This document shows positions 24,644-36,240 of a stretch of 64,000 nucleotides of DNA, one piece after another. The stretch is from Melampsora larici-populina 98AG31 (taxonomy: Eukaryota > Basidiomycota > Pucciniomycetes > Pucciniales > Melampsoraceae). Each line of letters starts with the position of its first letter. Position 1 is the stretch's first letter. The stretch lies in NCBI RefSeq assembly GCF_000204055.1, contig NW_006768776.1:537810-601809 (forward strand). The letters are read 5' to 3'. The translations under genes and the position numbers were made by a program. Under the pieces are notes generated by a model. The model ran no database searches, was not told the origin of the DNA, and saw nothing but the letters and a program-made list of their open reading frames with translations.

Positions 24644-25096
24644 GGGGGTCGCCAAGTCGCAACATGGCCGCCCCCGTGGCTTCCCCGTAAACCAATGGAC
24701 GGGGCCGCCAAGTTGCGACTTGGTGACCTCCTCCATACAGTATTGTTTCCTGTATGCAGCCAAGGGGTTGCCAAGTTGTGACTTGGCGGCCCCAGTCTTG
24801 TACTCCTCCCGGGTATTCTGCTACAACTCGCTAGACAAGGGTTAGCGCCTGTCCAAATCCCCCCGGGCTCAACCCATCTGACACGGGGCCGCCAATTCGC
24901 AACTTGGCAAGCCCCTCATACATGCAGCCAAGGGGTTGCCAAATCGTGACTAGGCGGACCCCGTCTTTTACTCCTCCCGGGTATTCTGCAACAACCCGCT
25001 AGACGGGGCTGCCAAGTTGCGGCTTGGCAACCCCTTGGGTGCATACATGCAGCTAAGCTGTATGAGGGGGTTGCCAAGTCGCGACTTGGTGGCCCC
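24644..25096. repeat. cluster of seven roughly 30-bp palindromes
   Basis: Seven imperfect inverted repeats with core GCCAAGTYGCRACTTGGC flanked by GGGG and CCCC occur at 24644-24675, 24701-24730, 24764-24793, 24885-24915, 24932-24962, 25005-25034 and 25067-25096. Linkers also repeat: TACTCCTCCCGGGTATTCTG appears before the fourth and sixth copies, and CATGCAGC words recur just ahead of several. Each unit could fold into a hairpin with an arm of up to about 14 bp. Changes on one arm are partly matched on the other. Confidence 0.9.
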
Positions 25097-25717
25097 ATCT
25101 TACAACAGATCCTGGGGCATTATCTACCAGGTGTAACACCCTGTCTACCCTGGTCTGGCTGTCACAGCTAGTTGTGATACATTGTATTCCCCTTTCAAAA
25201 TGGCAATACAAAGTACAAACCATTGGAACCATCCCACCTGCCTTACACAACAAACTCACCACTATAATGTGGCATCAAGAAGAATCTTGATGCCACATTG
25301 GCTTCAGATTCAGAGGAACCCTCCTCAAGGACCCACTACATTTATATGCCCATTATACGTGAAACCACTGAGTGACTACATGCCCCTGCAGCAATTGTGA
25401 CCAGCAGAAGAAGATCTTTTCATGACATGACAAATATCTTCTTATTGCCATATACACCCCACCCCAGTCATATGTTGATGACTTGACCAATGAAATCATC
25501 ATGACTTGCCCAAAATCACCCCCATTTAAACTCATTTCAGTGTGTCTATATCATTCAGCCACTATTCGGAATTTGTTATCTGTCAGCGTGAAAACTTTCT
25601 ACAATCTCACTTCAACCCAAACCTCTGAATCCCCCTCTGTCATCACATACAAACCTGCTTTATTTCACATTCCACATTCAGAAGTCTCCTCAATCAAAGA
25701 TCTCCAGCACATCAACA
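25097..25717. other. intergenic, possible leader of the next ORF
   Basis: No coding region is supported. The last 250 bp, ACT/CAA-rich with few G on the + strand and ending in AGCACATCAACAATG, look like the 5' leader of the short ORF at 25718. Confidence 0.35.
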
Positions 25718-25957
25718 ATGAATTTGGGGGAAGCAGAAGAACTTCAAAGAACTATTGAAAGGAACCAAATTCTTTATGCATATGCACAAAAAATTAGATT
25801 GGTCCAAGATATGTGGGAGTGCAGAATTCAGCTTATCCAGCTTCAAGACAAGGCTGATGGACAACCTCAACCCATCAGTGTTCTTATGTTGATTGATATG
25901 ACCTTTCAATTCAAGGATGTTGTAAAGGAAGCTAGAGAATTTCTTTTTACTTATTGA
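25718..25957 (+). CDS. hypothetical 79-aa protein
   Basis: ATG at 25718 follows a leader-like CA-rich stretch. The product is helical and charged (EELQRTIERNQILYAYAQ, QFKDVVKEAREFLF) with no recognised domain. It could be the first exon of a longer gene continuing toward 26999, but I found no splice pair that joins them convincingly. Confidence 0.35.
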   Translation: MNLGEAEELQRTIERNQILYAYAQKIRLVQDMWECRIQLIQLQDKADGQPQPISVLMLIDMTFQFKDVVKEAREFLFTY

Positions 25958-26998
25958 TGCTTATTTGGGGTTTCAGTCAATTTATTCCAAAGAATTTCAA
26001 TGTAGGTTTTCTTTTGTCTCATGATATCAAGGACTGTTACTAAATATACCAAATGAATGCTGCCTTCTTTTTGTTTACAGCAACTTCAATGGCAATATCA
26101 ATTCTGATGTAGTGGCATATTCAGTGTGATCAAATTCTTTACGAGATGGAAACGGTTTGTAAAGATTTAGTTCAATATACATCATATGCTTGTTTGCTGC
26201 CTTGCTGCCTTGCAATTTTGGCATCATCAATTCTTTTGAACCAGAAAATCTGCAAGGATAAAAGCAATCAATTCCAACATGGATAATATTGGAGATGAGA
26301 TCAACCATCAAAGAAATTATTAGTTTCATCCATTTGGATCTCAAAACAAATTTTGTTTCCTTCAATCCTTTTTTACATGCCCACTCTGAAACCACATACT
26401 GATTATAATGGTGCAATTATCCTTGTTGTCACAAATCCAATTTCACTTCATACTCAAGTTTTGAGTGGTATTTATTGACTTACTTCCAGGAATAAGATAT
26501 TACACATGCCAGCCTTCCAAGCTCTATAGAATGCCCTCAGTGCCTGCCATGCCTACCATGAGCAACACACTGACCTCCTCCAGTCTTTGGCCACTATTCA
26601 TTATTCGGCCAATTAGAAATAAGACCCACTTGAATTTGAAAACAATCTGCAAACAAATTTCCAGACAAAAGGATCAGTTTTAAGCCTGAACAAAACCAAT
26701 TCCTCTGCTCCAAATTCTTGCCTCCTGCTACCCAACAGCAATCAACTGAACCATTGAATTCAAACTTCCTCACATCCATATTATCCATATCCTCAACTCC
26801 AATTGGGTACAAAACTTCATATCTTCATATTGGACATTTCAGCTTGATTATAACCTTTATATCTACGTATTTTCAAAACCACCTTCTCAAAACATAGATT
26901 CCACTAATGGAAGGGAACACAGGTATTTTCATGCGACTTAACCCTGTCCATCAACATTGTGCATCGAATAATATTCCCGATCCCATATCTATCACATT
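25958..26998. other. no gene seen
   Basis: AT-rich sequence with short frames only. It could be intronic if the ORF at 25718 and the exons from 26999 belong to one degraded gene. Confidence 0.35.
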
Positions 26999-28577
26999 CA
27001 GGAGATACTAGCAACACGTCTGGCTCTGGATCTGGAGGTGCAGCTGCAGCCCCAGAAAATGATCCCATCATGGATCAAATAGATGGTGAGTGCAGGCATT
27101 TATTCAAGTGCTTTTGTCATTGAACTGACATCTCACATAACCCTTCCTACAGGTCATTCAGAGGAGGAACCTGGCCTTACTTTTGAGCAATGTGTTGCTC
27201 TTTGCATTGCGAAGGAGCGGGAGGCCCAGAAGAGACAGCAACAGCCAAAACTTGAGGCAGACAAACAGTGTGCTAGGAAAGAGCGGACAGTATCAAACTT
27301 GTAGGCCTTACCTCTGCTGTACAAGAGTGGGCTTGGGCCTTGATGGGTCTTCCTCAACAAGCCAGCCATTGCTCCTCTCCCAAGATCACTGCTGCTGCTC
27401 TACTTCAATGTCACCTGCCACCTGAACCAACTACTGAAGAAGTTGAACATTGGGTGCAATATGCTTCAAAACGGACTCAATATTTAGATGTCAATATTCA
27501 ACAGAAGATGGAGGAGGCCTTTGCCAGGAACCCCTTGGCCAATGAATGTGTTAAGCATCAGATGCAAATCAAATTGTCAAAGGAAGCTGTTCTAATGATC
27601 ATGAAGACCAATCCACCTCCCAAACTATTTTCTTGAGTAGCTCATGCCACTGTCTCTGTCACAACTTAGAATGCTACCCGCTTATCCAATGCTGAAGTCA
27701 AATTTTGCCAATGTGGCTTTTATTTGATCAATTCCCAATGGAACAGCTCAACTGCAACTCTTTGGAACATGGCTATGTTGGACACCTTAGTTACTGGCTG
27801 GTCAGATGTTTATAATGCTCGAGCTGTACCCACTGGATTTCCAATCGACACTAGTCTTAATGTTCCACTTGAACCAAGGGATATCCTTTCTTGCTGGATT
27901 ACCAACAAGCACAGAGTGTTTTGAGATGAATAGAAGGAAAAGCAGTTGGTGTCTACACCATGATTGAGGGAGTGATAAACTTGTCAAGAAAAAGCTTACT
28001 GAGCGGGAGAAAGTAGCTTTGAAAGCCATCAGGAAAAAGGTAATATGCTCAACCAATCCACCTTTGCACAAGCACTCATATTGACCGGTGCATTTCGCAG
28101 CTTTGTGATAAACAGGCTGCAGCAGTTGAGCCCTACTTTTGCCACTTTGCCGGGCCAATCAAAGTCCTCCTCAACTCTAAAGAGGTTCATTCTGAGACCA
28201 AGATGGACGCCGTGAAGCCTGGCAAGTTTAGGAAGATCAAGCTCAACTGGCGGACACCCGAGCTTGATGAATTGATTCAACTCGCTGATAAAGCAGCTCC
28301 CAAAAGGGAGGGCACCAAAAAACAAAAAGACAAGTCATTAGAATTTTTCCAATCCAGAGGGGAATATTTGCCAAATATTCCTGATGCTGAAGATCAACTT
28401 CCTCCTAAGATGCTTCCCAAATGCCTCATCAAGCCTGAGATACTGACTGAAGGGATTGATGAGATCACAATAGATAGTTTAGAATTGTCAGACACCACAG
28501 TTGATCTCAAAACAGCAATTGATCTTTTGAAACAGAAGCTGGGAAAAGGCAATGCCATGACAATTTCATCTTCCTGA
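26999..28577 (+). pseudogene. unknown gene, several exons, frameshifted
   Basis: The first exon-like piece (26999-27085) encodes DTSNTSGSGSGGAAAAPEND and joins after a 67-nt GT-AG intron (27086-27152) to LTFEQCVALCIAKEREAQKR. At about 27290 the frame shifts; the shifted frame continues with VGLTSAVQEWAWALMGLP to 27635. After a broken section the frame resumes with KKLTEREKVALKAIRKK (about 27985-28038). A GT-AG intron follows, with its acceptor just before LCDKQAAAVEPYF, and the product ends in MDAVKPGKFRKIKLNWRTPE...LKTAIDLLKQKLGKG at 28577. It is a charged protein of unknown function. I saw no catalytic motif. At least one frameshift and several stops near 27925-27985 mark it as decayed. Confidence 0.45.
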
Positions 28578-29183
28578 TTGTTGTTTACTATCATGTCGTG
28601 TGCTCTTTGGTTAATTGTTTACTTCTTGAATTTGGAACAGTTTTTCTCTATGTTTTTCATCTCAGTTTCAATTTTCAAAAAGTTTTTCAACCTCATGTCA
28701 ACACACATGTAAAGCACAAGAAGATACATGAATCAAACACATGTGACCAATGAGCCCCTTTACTACATGTGACAGTCCTGTTTCACCATTTGTGACAGCC
28801 ATACGTGCAGTCTTAGCAATCAAGTAGATTACCTGAGTCAACTTTGCCCCTGTTCAGATAGCATGAACTCACATTTCACCCGCATTTTGCCAAACTGAGT
28901 ATATCAACATCCTTCAGAATTCCAAGGTTCTCAATGATCCCATCAGAGTGTTGACTCATTCACTTCCACAATTGTGCTAACTGAAATAGAACCATGGATA
29001 TGGTCTTTGCCTCCCTTTATTTCCTAATCCACTCAAATTAACAAGGTTCCATTCTACTCAGCATCCTCTTCACAATCCTCTGCCCCAGCCTGGCCTAATT
29101 GTGGCCCACCCAAAAGCCAAAAAGCCAAAAACCGTACCTTTGCCCGCATACTACCAAAATCAAATGGACCAACCTGCAAATCT
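28578..29183. other. intergenic
   Basis: No gene seen. The last 150 bp upstream of 29184 are open in the frame of the following pseudogene and may include its true start (PAWPNCGPPKSQKAKN). Confidence 0.35.
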
Positions 29184-30130
29184 ATGGCTGAGTTCACACG
29201 ATTCCTACTGGGCCACACCAAGGATCATCGACATTTGCCTGAACCCCCAACCAATATCCAACTAGCCTCACTCCCACCTCTAACAAAGGAAGACATCATC
29301 AACAACCACTCGGTCTCTGTCAACTACCGCTCTGAAACCCACCCTAATCCGTTGGACTGGAGTGTTTTAAAGGTCCTTCTGCACACTGATTTGGACAATA
29401 AAAATGTTGAAGGACCTTTTACGTTTGATCGGGAAGTTGTGGAAGGTGAAGACTCTGTATGGAATCAAGTCATGATTTTCTCCACGGTGAAGCATTGGAT
29501 GTTTGCCAGAAGGGCATTTGCATTTTGAAAGTTTGGGCTGGATGTTGAATGGGAGAAGGAAGTCATTTATATTGGTATTGTTACCCAATGGGTCATTGGG
29601 CGGATTGAAGATTGGAAGAATGAGTTTGACACACCGGAGAAGATTGCACGGTGAGAGCGCAGTAGGAAGCAACAAGATGTGAGTATTAGAACCTTTTGAC
29701 AACTTTTCCAGATTTGATAAAAGTACTGAGACAATTTACAGTTGTGGGAATATTGTCAAGCTACCATCAATGAATACCTCAGGCGCTTCATTGACCTGAG
29801 GATGATGTTCATGGTCAGCAACGCTCAATCTAACCAGAGTGGCACAGTGTCAAATATGGGGAGTGGCTTCATAAGATTGATCAGCTTTCATATAATCATC
29901 AAGCCAATGTGAAGTTGAGAACCCTTGCAGCTAGGAGGTTTGATACTCAACGCGAGGTGGGCAACAAGATCAATCTCTTGGCCAAAGTATGTGGTAATCT
30001 CCCTGAAAACTGTTACAATAGGGAGTTCTTGGGCCAACGTGGTGACCTGGAAACATTGAGGTTGGGCATTACAAGCAACACTTCACATCTTGATGATGCA
30101 TTGCGGGCTATATCTGACCTGGTGGAATAA
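29184..30130 (+). pseudogene. unknown protein, two stops and one -1 frameshift
   Basis: The frame starts MAEFTRFLLGHTKDHRHLPE and runs to 30130 if lesions are skipped. It includes WNQVMIFSTVKHWMFARRAF, YIGIVTQWVIGRIEDWKNEF, and, after a 63-nt GT-AG intron (29679-29741), LWEYCQATINEYLRRFIDLR. Lesions are TGA at 29526-29528, TGA at 29652-29654 and a one-base loss near 29831, after which PEWHSVKYGEWLHKIDQ and ARRFDTQREVGNKINLLAKV follow smoothly. I believe this is a multi-copy rust-type family but cannot assign a function. It is soluble and helical, with no membrane segment. Confidence 0.5.
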
Positions 30131-31187
30131 ACTTGCCTTACTATTTGAAAATATTCTGCTGTTGTATAAAAGTTGAGCTGGAAAAAAACAACAACCGGGC
30201 TGACATCATTTTGATTGTATTTTTGTGAGCCACTAGCCTCTTTTAGGCTAGTAAGTCACTAAAAAAACTGGGAATAATAAACTAGGTTTATTATGCGCGT
30301 GAGAAACCTATTTAAAGTTTTAAATGAGGTTGTAAAAGAAGCAGTGTGATTAAATCAGCACTGACTTCAGTTAGATGACCTCTCAACAGAGGATTTTTGG
30401 ATACAAATCCAGGGATTAAGGCAAGACAAGAGTCTTCTGGCCGGATAACAATAGACAAATGGCACCCAGTGTCGTGCCCAAGATAACTACACTCTACTCT
30501 AGAGTTGTTAAGCAAGGGAAATATCACCTAGTGATATTTTGAAGTTCTTTAGACTCTGAACACCAAGGGGCTTCCGTGATTTTGAAGTTTCTCAAGTTAT
30601 TGAATCCCTTTGATAACTTGAGCATTACTTCTAGGATCACCTCCTGACAAAATAGAGAAGTCTTCAAAAGAACTTCTACAAATAACAAAAGCAATGATCA
30701 ATTTGAGAAATATACAATGTCTAATAAATGAGGACAAGGACTCTATTTATCTGATTGATGAAGTTGTTGATAATTTGCTTAATTTTAATGATGATGATGG
30801 ATTTTCCTGGCGGGTCAGAGAGACCTTTAAATACTCAAAACCCTGGAAATCCTTCATGTACAACTTGTGGTTTGATTACACACTCATTTGACGTATGTAA
30901 TCATGAATTTCAATTATTTATTTATTATTTGATCACACACAGGTGTAACTCTTGTTTTACTCATGTGGTACGCACTTGTGAAAGGCATTCTCACTTAGTG
31001 CAACCTCTTGGTTACATTTACATGTATGTACATATGTACTTGGCTCTTGAAACTGAGCCATGAGTTGTAGTTATTTTTTTTCTTCTTTTATAGTTCTTTA
31101 GACAGCCCTTTGGTACTAGTAATAGGGCTTGGGGCTGACACCCAACACATTGGAAGTTCTCTTCGAAAGCCTTTCAATTGCGGTGAC
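30131..31187. other. non-coding with several short hairpins
   Basis: No gene is seen. Short inverted repeats are dense at the left: CTAGCCTCTTTTAGGCTAG (about 30234-30252), AATAAACTAGGTTTATT (about 30277-30293) and ATATCACCTAGTGATATT (about 30522-30539). They may be the end of an unrecognised element. Confidence 0.4.
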
Positions 31188-31190
31188 CCA

Positions 31191-32004
31191 CACTACACAA
31201 AATATAATATTTTCTGGGCAGAAAATTAAATTATTGATACACAAAAATATTGAGAGGCCAGGAGAAGGGCAAAAAATAAATAAAAATATGCATCTTGTTC
31301 CCTGCGGTGAGAGCTTCACTCTCCATATTTTTCCATATTTTTACAGTCTGTATTGATAAGTGTACTAACAATAAACCTTCATAATCATCCAATTACAACC
31401 TGTAACAAGCACTGAAATTTGGCTCATTAGTGTTTAGAGAAACTTTTGATTTCTGAAAACACCTATAACTTTGTCAAATCTGCCTCAAAACACTCAATTT
31501 TAAGTGCATTAGAAAGCTGAACTCTTCACCTCGAACTTTCATAAGATCAAGAACTATGTAGCTAGTATGACAATCATTCTTTGGATCTGTATGTACAAAT
31601 GTATAAAAAAGATGATATCTTTTTTAGCAGACCAGCATGCTGTGTGTCCTCTTATGAACTATGTGGAGGACAATTCCAGCTTACCAATGCACCCAAAAAC
31701 GAGCGTTTTGGACCGGAATTGAAAAAGTTATGAGTATTTTCAGAAATCAAAAGTTTCTCTAAACACTAATGAGCCAAATTTCAGTGCTTGTTACAGGTTG
31801 TAATTGGATGATTGTGAAGGTTTATTGTTAGTACACTTATCAATATGGACTGTAAAAATACGGAAAAATATGGAGAGTGAAGCTCTCACCGCAGGGAACA
31901 AGATGCATATTTTTATTTATTTTTTGCCCTTCTCCTGGCCTCTCAATATTTTTGTGTATCAATAATTTAATTTTCTGCCCAGAAAATATATATTTCTTGT
32001 AGTG
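31191..32004. mobile_element. 814-bp foldback CACTA-like MITE, copy 1
   Basis: The ends are CACTACACAAA... and ...TTTCTTGTAGTG, and the flanks carry a 3-bp direct repeat CCA (31188-31190 and 32005-32007), as expected for CACTA-superfamily insertion. The element is almost entirely an imperfect inverted repeat: the left arm (about 31191-31540) reads back on the right arm (about 31675-32004) with scattered mismatches, leaving only a short loop. It has no protein-coding capacity of its own, so it would depend on a transposase supplied elsewhere. A second copy lies at 50617-51432. Confidence 0.9.
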
Positions 32005-32332
32005 CCAAGTCTTATGGGTGACTTGACACAATCAGCAAGGGTCAAATGATGCATTGTGTCACCGGTATCTGCCGGATACCAAACTCTGAAACATATGGTT
32101 GGACACCTATGAGCTTGTACGAGGTTTCAACTTGAGTCAAATGAAGTGACTGTCACACCCTGATTCTCTGGAATGAGCAGTCTCCGTGGCATATCCAAAC
32201 ACTGTCACACATTTTTTTGCCCAAGACTCCTTCCTCATTGTGCGAGGCTTCAGGGAATTGCACGGTCAGCTTTAGAGAACAAAGAAATCACTCCAAAAAA
32301 AACTACCACACCAAGTCAGCACTCAAGACAAG

Positions 32333-32626
32333 CACCATGTCGGTATCCTTGTAGCACGTCGACGTGCACACACGGAGAGTTTTGAAAAAAACAGAAAGGT
32401 GTTTGGTAGGCTTTAGACTGAGATCGGTGCCGAGCACCCTTTGTGAATGATACAAAAGAATTTGTGGGATCCTTTGTCAGCAGTTGGGGTCAACTGAGTG
32501 CCAACGTCCCAGTTGACAAAGGGAAGACATGCCTATTGTGGAGACCTCTTTAATGGGTCTTTCAAGTATGTATTGAAAGTATTTGGTGTGTGCGCGTCGA
32601 CGTGCTACACGGATACAGACACGGTG
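32333..32626. mobile_element. 294-bp element with 41-bp inverted ends and inner palindrome
   Basis: The left arm (32333-32373) and the right arm (32586-32626) are inverted copies, sharing GTAGCACGTCGACG and GGTATCC/GTATCC. A second inverted pair sits inside at about 32470-32523 (CCTTTGTC ... GACAAAGG). It has no coding capacity. No target-site duplication was seen, so it may be a MITE of unknown class or a regulatory cruciform. A transition-riddled copy of the right arm is at 44051-44092. Confidence 0.65.
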
Positions 32627-33876
32627 AAGATGTTGAAGTCTGATATATTGGTTATGATGATGTACGAGGTTTCAGAAGATCACATGTTTGTAGAGCCAAA
32701 TGCACATGTATTTGTTTGGCGACAACTTATTCATTGTATGAGCCTCCGGGAGAACAGTGATATGAAGTGAGTTGCCCATTTCCTCATAAGTCACTTGGTT
32801 TCGGTAAATTGAAAAGTACCAATGCACCATCCTAGTCATCCAAAGGCACTCAGAACTCTTCCATAGGTCCGGATCTCAAAGCTTCCAACAAAAACCTCTC
32901 AACACTTCTCCAGCCACCTTCATCATGTCCATGCCTCTGCGCGCTGTAGTATTAGATGACCATTTACATGTATTCTTAGATGGAATTCCAACAGATGCAC
33001 TCATGCCTCGAATGACCCTGACTTGGTCAACTTGTAGACATCCTTGCTGCTTTTCATCCTGGCCTTTGCACGGTACCGCCTTGCAACTCTTCAACCTATT
33101 GGTCCTACCTTACCTCCGACAGATGGAAGACTTCAATTTCAAAGCCAACACATTTTTATTTTGGGGTGTATCACTTTGAGCTGAAAGAATAGATGCAAGG
33201 TAGGTATCTAGCACACTCCACAACATGTCCCAAAACATTGATCAATCGTAATCACTGCAAATAGGACATGTTGACGTCAAAAACCCTCTTGACTTGAAAG
33301 GAGATCCCCACCTCGACCCAGTATACAAGTCAATTCCAGATTCAAATTCCTCAAGAGAAGCCGGACCCGGATCTCTCGGCCTTCATGTTTTGTTTTAGCG
33401 GTATTAAATTATGTAAATCCAACCTCTTGGGCTATGGCTAATGTGATGACAAAGTGAATACATTGAATCTCTCTGGGCTTTTTATCTTGTCTTTTGCACA
33501 GACCTTTAAGTTTGAGTTATTATGAGCACTGGTCTGAAAATTCATAAGTAAGCCTGAACTACCATGGGTATGAACAGAGGAGTAGCCTTTGTCAACTTCC
33601 TTCAGCTTCTTCCCCTCAAAAATAGTGGTTGTGTTGATGAACAAGGGTGAGAATTATATTCTCACCTTTTCAAAAATCAGAGTGAACCTAGATCAAGGTT
33701 CCAAAAGTGTCTTTCAAAGACACTTTCAAATAGTCAAATCAAGCCCTATGGCATTATTGTTCCCTATACCCAGTCCAAAAGAAATTTGAGATCTGCTCTT
33801 CAATTGGACTCCTTTCATGAACACATCTTCAATATCCAACTTCAGATAATTTTGCTTTCATATAAAGTCCATTAGA
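32627..33876. other. no supported gene; promoter-like end
   Basis: Open frames here lack motifs. The 3' end (33860-33870) has TATAAA about 15 bp upstream of the ATG at 33877, within CA/TC-rich leader-like DNA. Confidence 0.35.
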
Positions 33877-35023
33877 ATGGACTACCAATTGATTTTTCCT
33901 TACTTCATTATCCTTACGCTTATCATCCTCCAGTTCTCTCTTCTCATACATCTGCACTGTTTGAGAATCAATATCAATCTGTATCAAGTCTTTCGGAAAA
34001 CAAATATGTTGAACTCGGTCAATCCCATTCCTACATCTAATTTACTTGAACCCAAAACCCCTTGGTTTCAGCACGAGATAGTCCCCCAGGCCTGCCCTTT
34101 GTTTTTGGACTCAATGTCAGATGTAGATCTTGTTGGAGCCCAAAAGAACCAGCTTGAAAAAGTCAAAGGTAGCAGTGTAGTTTACTATTGTATCACGCTT
34201 ATAACACTTCCTGACCTTTCTATCTCCCAATCACATCAATTATTTGCAACACTGGCTTCCAATTTCAACAAAGACATCAGCATGAAACAGGTTGAAGACA
34301 ACACAAAGCAAGTTCAAGACCTTGAAACCAGAGGTGAGCTAATTCTTGATACCCTCACTCTGAGAGTTGATCCTGACCCATTGATCAGTTGATTTCATCA
34401 TGTAGTTGCAAATTTGGAAATCGGTTTTAATTTTCTCAGCCCTGAAGCTTCAAGTTGCACCAAAATCCAGAAGAAACAAGTTTGAGACCTTGAAGCCAGA
34501 AGTGAGTCCATCCTTGACAATCTCACTCTGATAGTCAATTTTGACTCTTTCATCAATTTATGAAGTAGTTGCAAACATGGAAGTAAGTTTCAACCTTCTC
34601 AACACTCAAGCGGGAATTTGCACCAAAGAAATTATAACCAACAAACTGGCTTTAGATGGACAACTCGCCCAAATAAGATGTCAGTATATCTCCTCTTGGT
34701 GGTACTTCCATTTTGTCTGAAGGACTAACCTCCTATACTTCTTTTCAGCATCCCAGATTGAGTGCAATGCATTCATGGCAACCAAAGCATTGCAGGAGAG
34801 CTGTGTGCATGCAAATAAGGTCATGAATTTTGAAGTCAAGACGACTGACCTACAACAATGGTTAGATTTGACTCATATGACAGCTCAGGGACACAGGAGA
34901 GTACTCCAACAAATTATAGATGCATTGCACTTAGATATCAATATTGCAGAAGAGATCAACATTCACCCTGTGGTTGAAAACAACCCACCACTTCCAGATA
35001 CTCCTTCCACCGGAAATGATTAA
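33877..35023 (+). pseudogene. unknown gene, possible coiled-coil protein, internal duplication
   Basis: ATG at 33877 begins with a hydrophobic stretch (FIILTLIILQFSLLIHL) that could be a signal anchor or chance. VDLVGAQKNQLEKVK, VEDNTKQVQDLETRGELILD and later NKLALDGQLAQIR, KALQESCVHANKVMNFEVK and HRRVLQQIIDALHLD are helical and charged. The pieces are separated by intron-like gaps (donor near 34166, acceptor TTTTCAG before about 34750), but I could not join all phases. The C-terminus ends at 35023. Function unknown; partly duplicated and probably decayed. Confidence 0.4.
34309..34635 (+). repeat. 164-bp tandem duplication inside the preceding gene
   Basis: GACCTTGAAACCAGAGGTGA at about 34318 recurs as GACCTTGAAGCCAGAAGTGA at about 34482. 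The following CTCACTCTGA and GTAGTTGCAAA words recur at the same 164-bp offset. Confidence 0.7.
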
Positions 35024-35677
35024 ACTGCTGTTGACCCACAAGTCAACATGTCATGTTATATCAATTGTTCACTATGATGTTTCCATCTTCAACATATGTA
35101 TTTGGCACATCCTGAGTTTACTGTGCCGCCTCAAATACTTAACTCAATCATATTTTCTCTTTGAAACGTGGTTACATTGAACTCATAACAAGAGCAAAAG
35201 GTGATCATAAAAAGTGTGTTGACACATGTCTTCATAGATGACATAAACTCTTGGCAGAACCCTCCTTGACACCTGATGCAGAATCAATAACTTGATTGAT
35301 ACCGTTTGTAATGGATGCTTAGGAAGTGTGATCACCCTTAGTACAAAGTGTGACTGCCTTCAAGTGTGAACTTTCAAGAACCCATTAACCCCACTGACTT
35401 ATGTACAAAATTTAGTGGTTGGTGACTGTGTTTACTTCCCCTTGTGATGAGTGATTCCCTTCCTGCTCACTCTGCTGGAATCTTCATCAGCTACTTCATC
35501 TACATCTTCCTATTTTCTTTTCCACTATTTGTCTCTTCTCATATGGACTGTAGGTTGTCAATCATTTGTACCATCATGGTTGATACAGGGTATGTTTCAT
35601 TTCTCATCTATCCAGCTTGAAACCACTCATTCCAGTCTTTGCTGATGTGTAGCCCTTGTCTCTTGATCAGCCATTGA
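35024..35677. other. intergenic
   Basis: No gene is supported. The frame at 35451-35645 is Ser/Leu/Tyr-rich and looks compositional. Confidence 0.35.
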
Positions 35678-36098
35678 CTGCTGCCAAAACCGCTGGCTGT
35701 GAAAGAGCCAGCAGATGCACACAATATGTTTTGCAACAGGGGCCAGGCTTCAGGAGACTTTTCACAGCTGAGTTCAAACAAATCTTTTGATGCCGCGCAT
35801 CAACAGAATCTTATCACTGGTTAGTTGTCTTACTTGAGTCCTATTACCCCTTTTACCAACACTCTTTTTCTAATCTTTGTCTATAAAATATGTATCAACA
35901 GCTGGTCTCACTTTGGTCGCCAAAACTCCCACGCTGAAGGAGTGTCATAATAACCTGACTGATACCAAACAGCCAGACTTGGAAGATGAACCATTTGAGA
36001 TGGCCCCGGAGATCTGGGATTTTTTGCTTGACAAACAACAGCAATATCTTGATCAATGGCTTACTTGTCACTCAACCTGTGACCTTAACCACTCTTAG
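35678..36098 (+). CDS. 3' part of an unknown gene, two exons
   Basis: Exon 35678-35819 (AVKEPADAHNMF, SFDAAHQQNLIT) and exon 35902-36098 (LTLVAKTPTLKECHNNL, EMAPEIWDFLLDKQQQYLDQ, stop TAG) join in phase across an 82-nt GT-AG intron. An in-frame TGA at 35675-35677 limits extension upstream, so the start or a further exon is not resolved. No domain is recognised. The Ty3/Gypsy element is inserted about 140 bp downstream. Confidence 0.4.
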
Positions 36099-36240
36099 AA
36101 CTGTGAATATGACCTCACCGACTCTTACCACTGTAAAGATCACATCTACCACTCTTAGAACTGTAATGTGGGCTGGGCATAGCCTGAACTACACGTTCTG
36201 TTAGTATATGTGTGACTCGTATGGTCCTCATTGTCCATAA

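Noticed and set aside
24644..25096. CRISPR-like array
   Set aside because: Units are themselves palindromic, spacing is irregular, linkers are partly repeated, and the genome is eukaryotic with spliceosomal introns.
31129..31356. Matching frames on opposite strands at 31116-31356 and 31840-32031
   Set aside because: They are the same arm sequence read from the two halves of the inverted repeat, not genes.
33877..33940. Membrane anchor at the start of the 33877 gene
   Set aside because: The hydrophobic run is short, the start codon is uncertain and the rest is soluble and helical; not claimed as a membrane protein.
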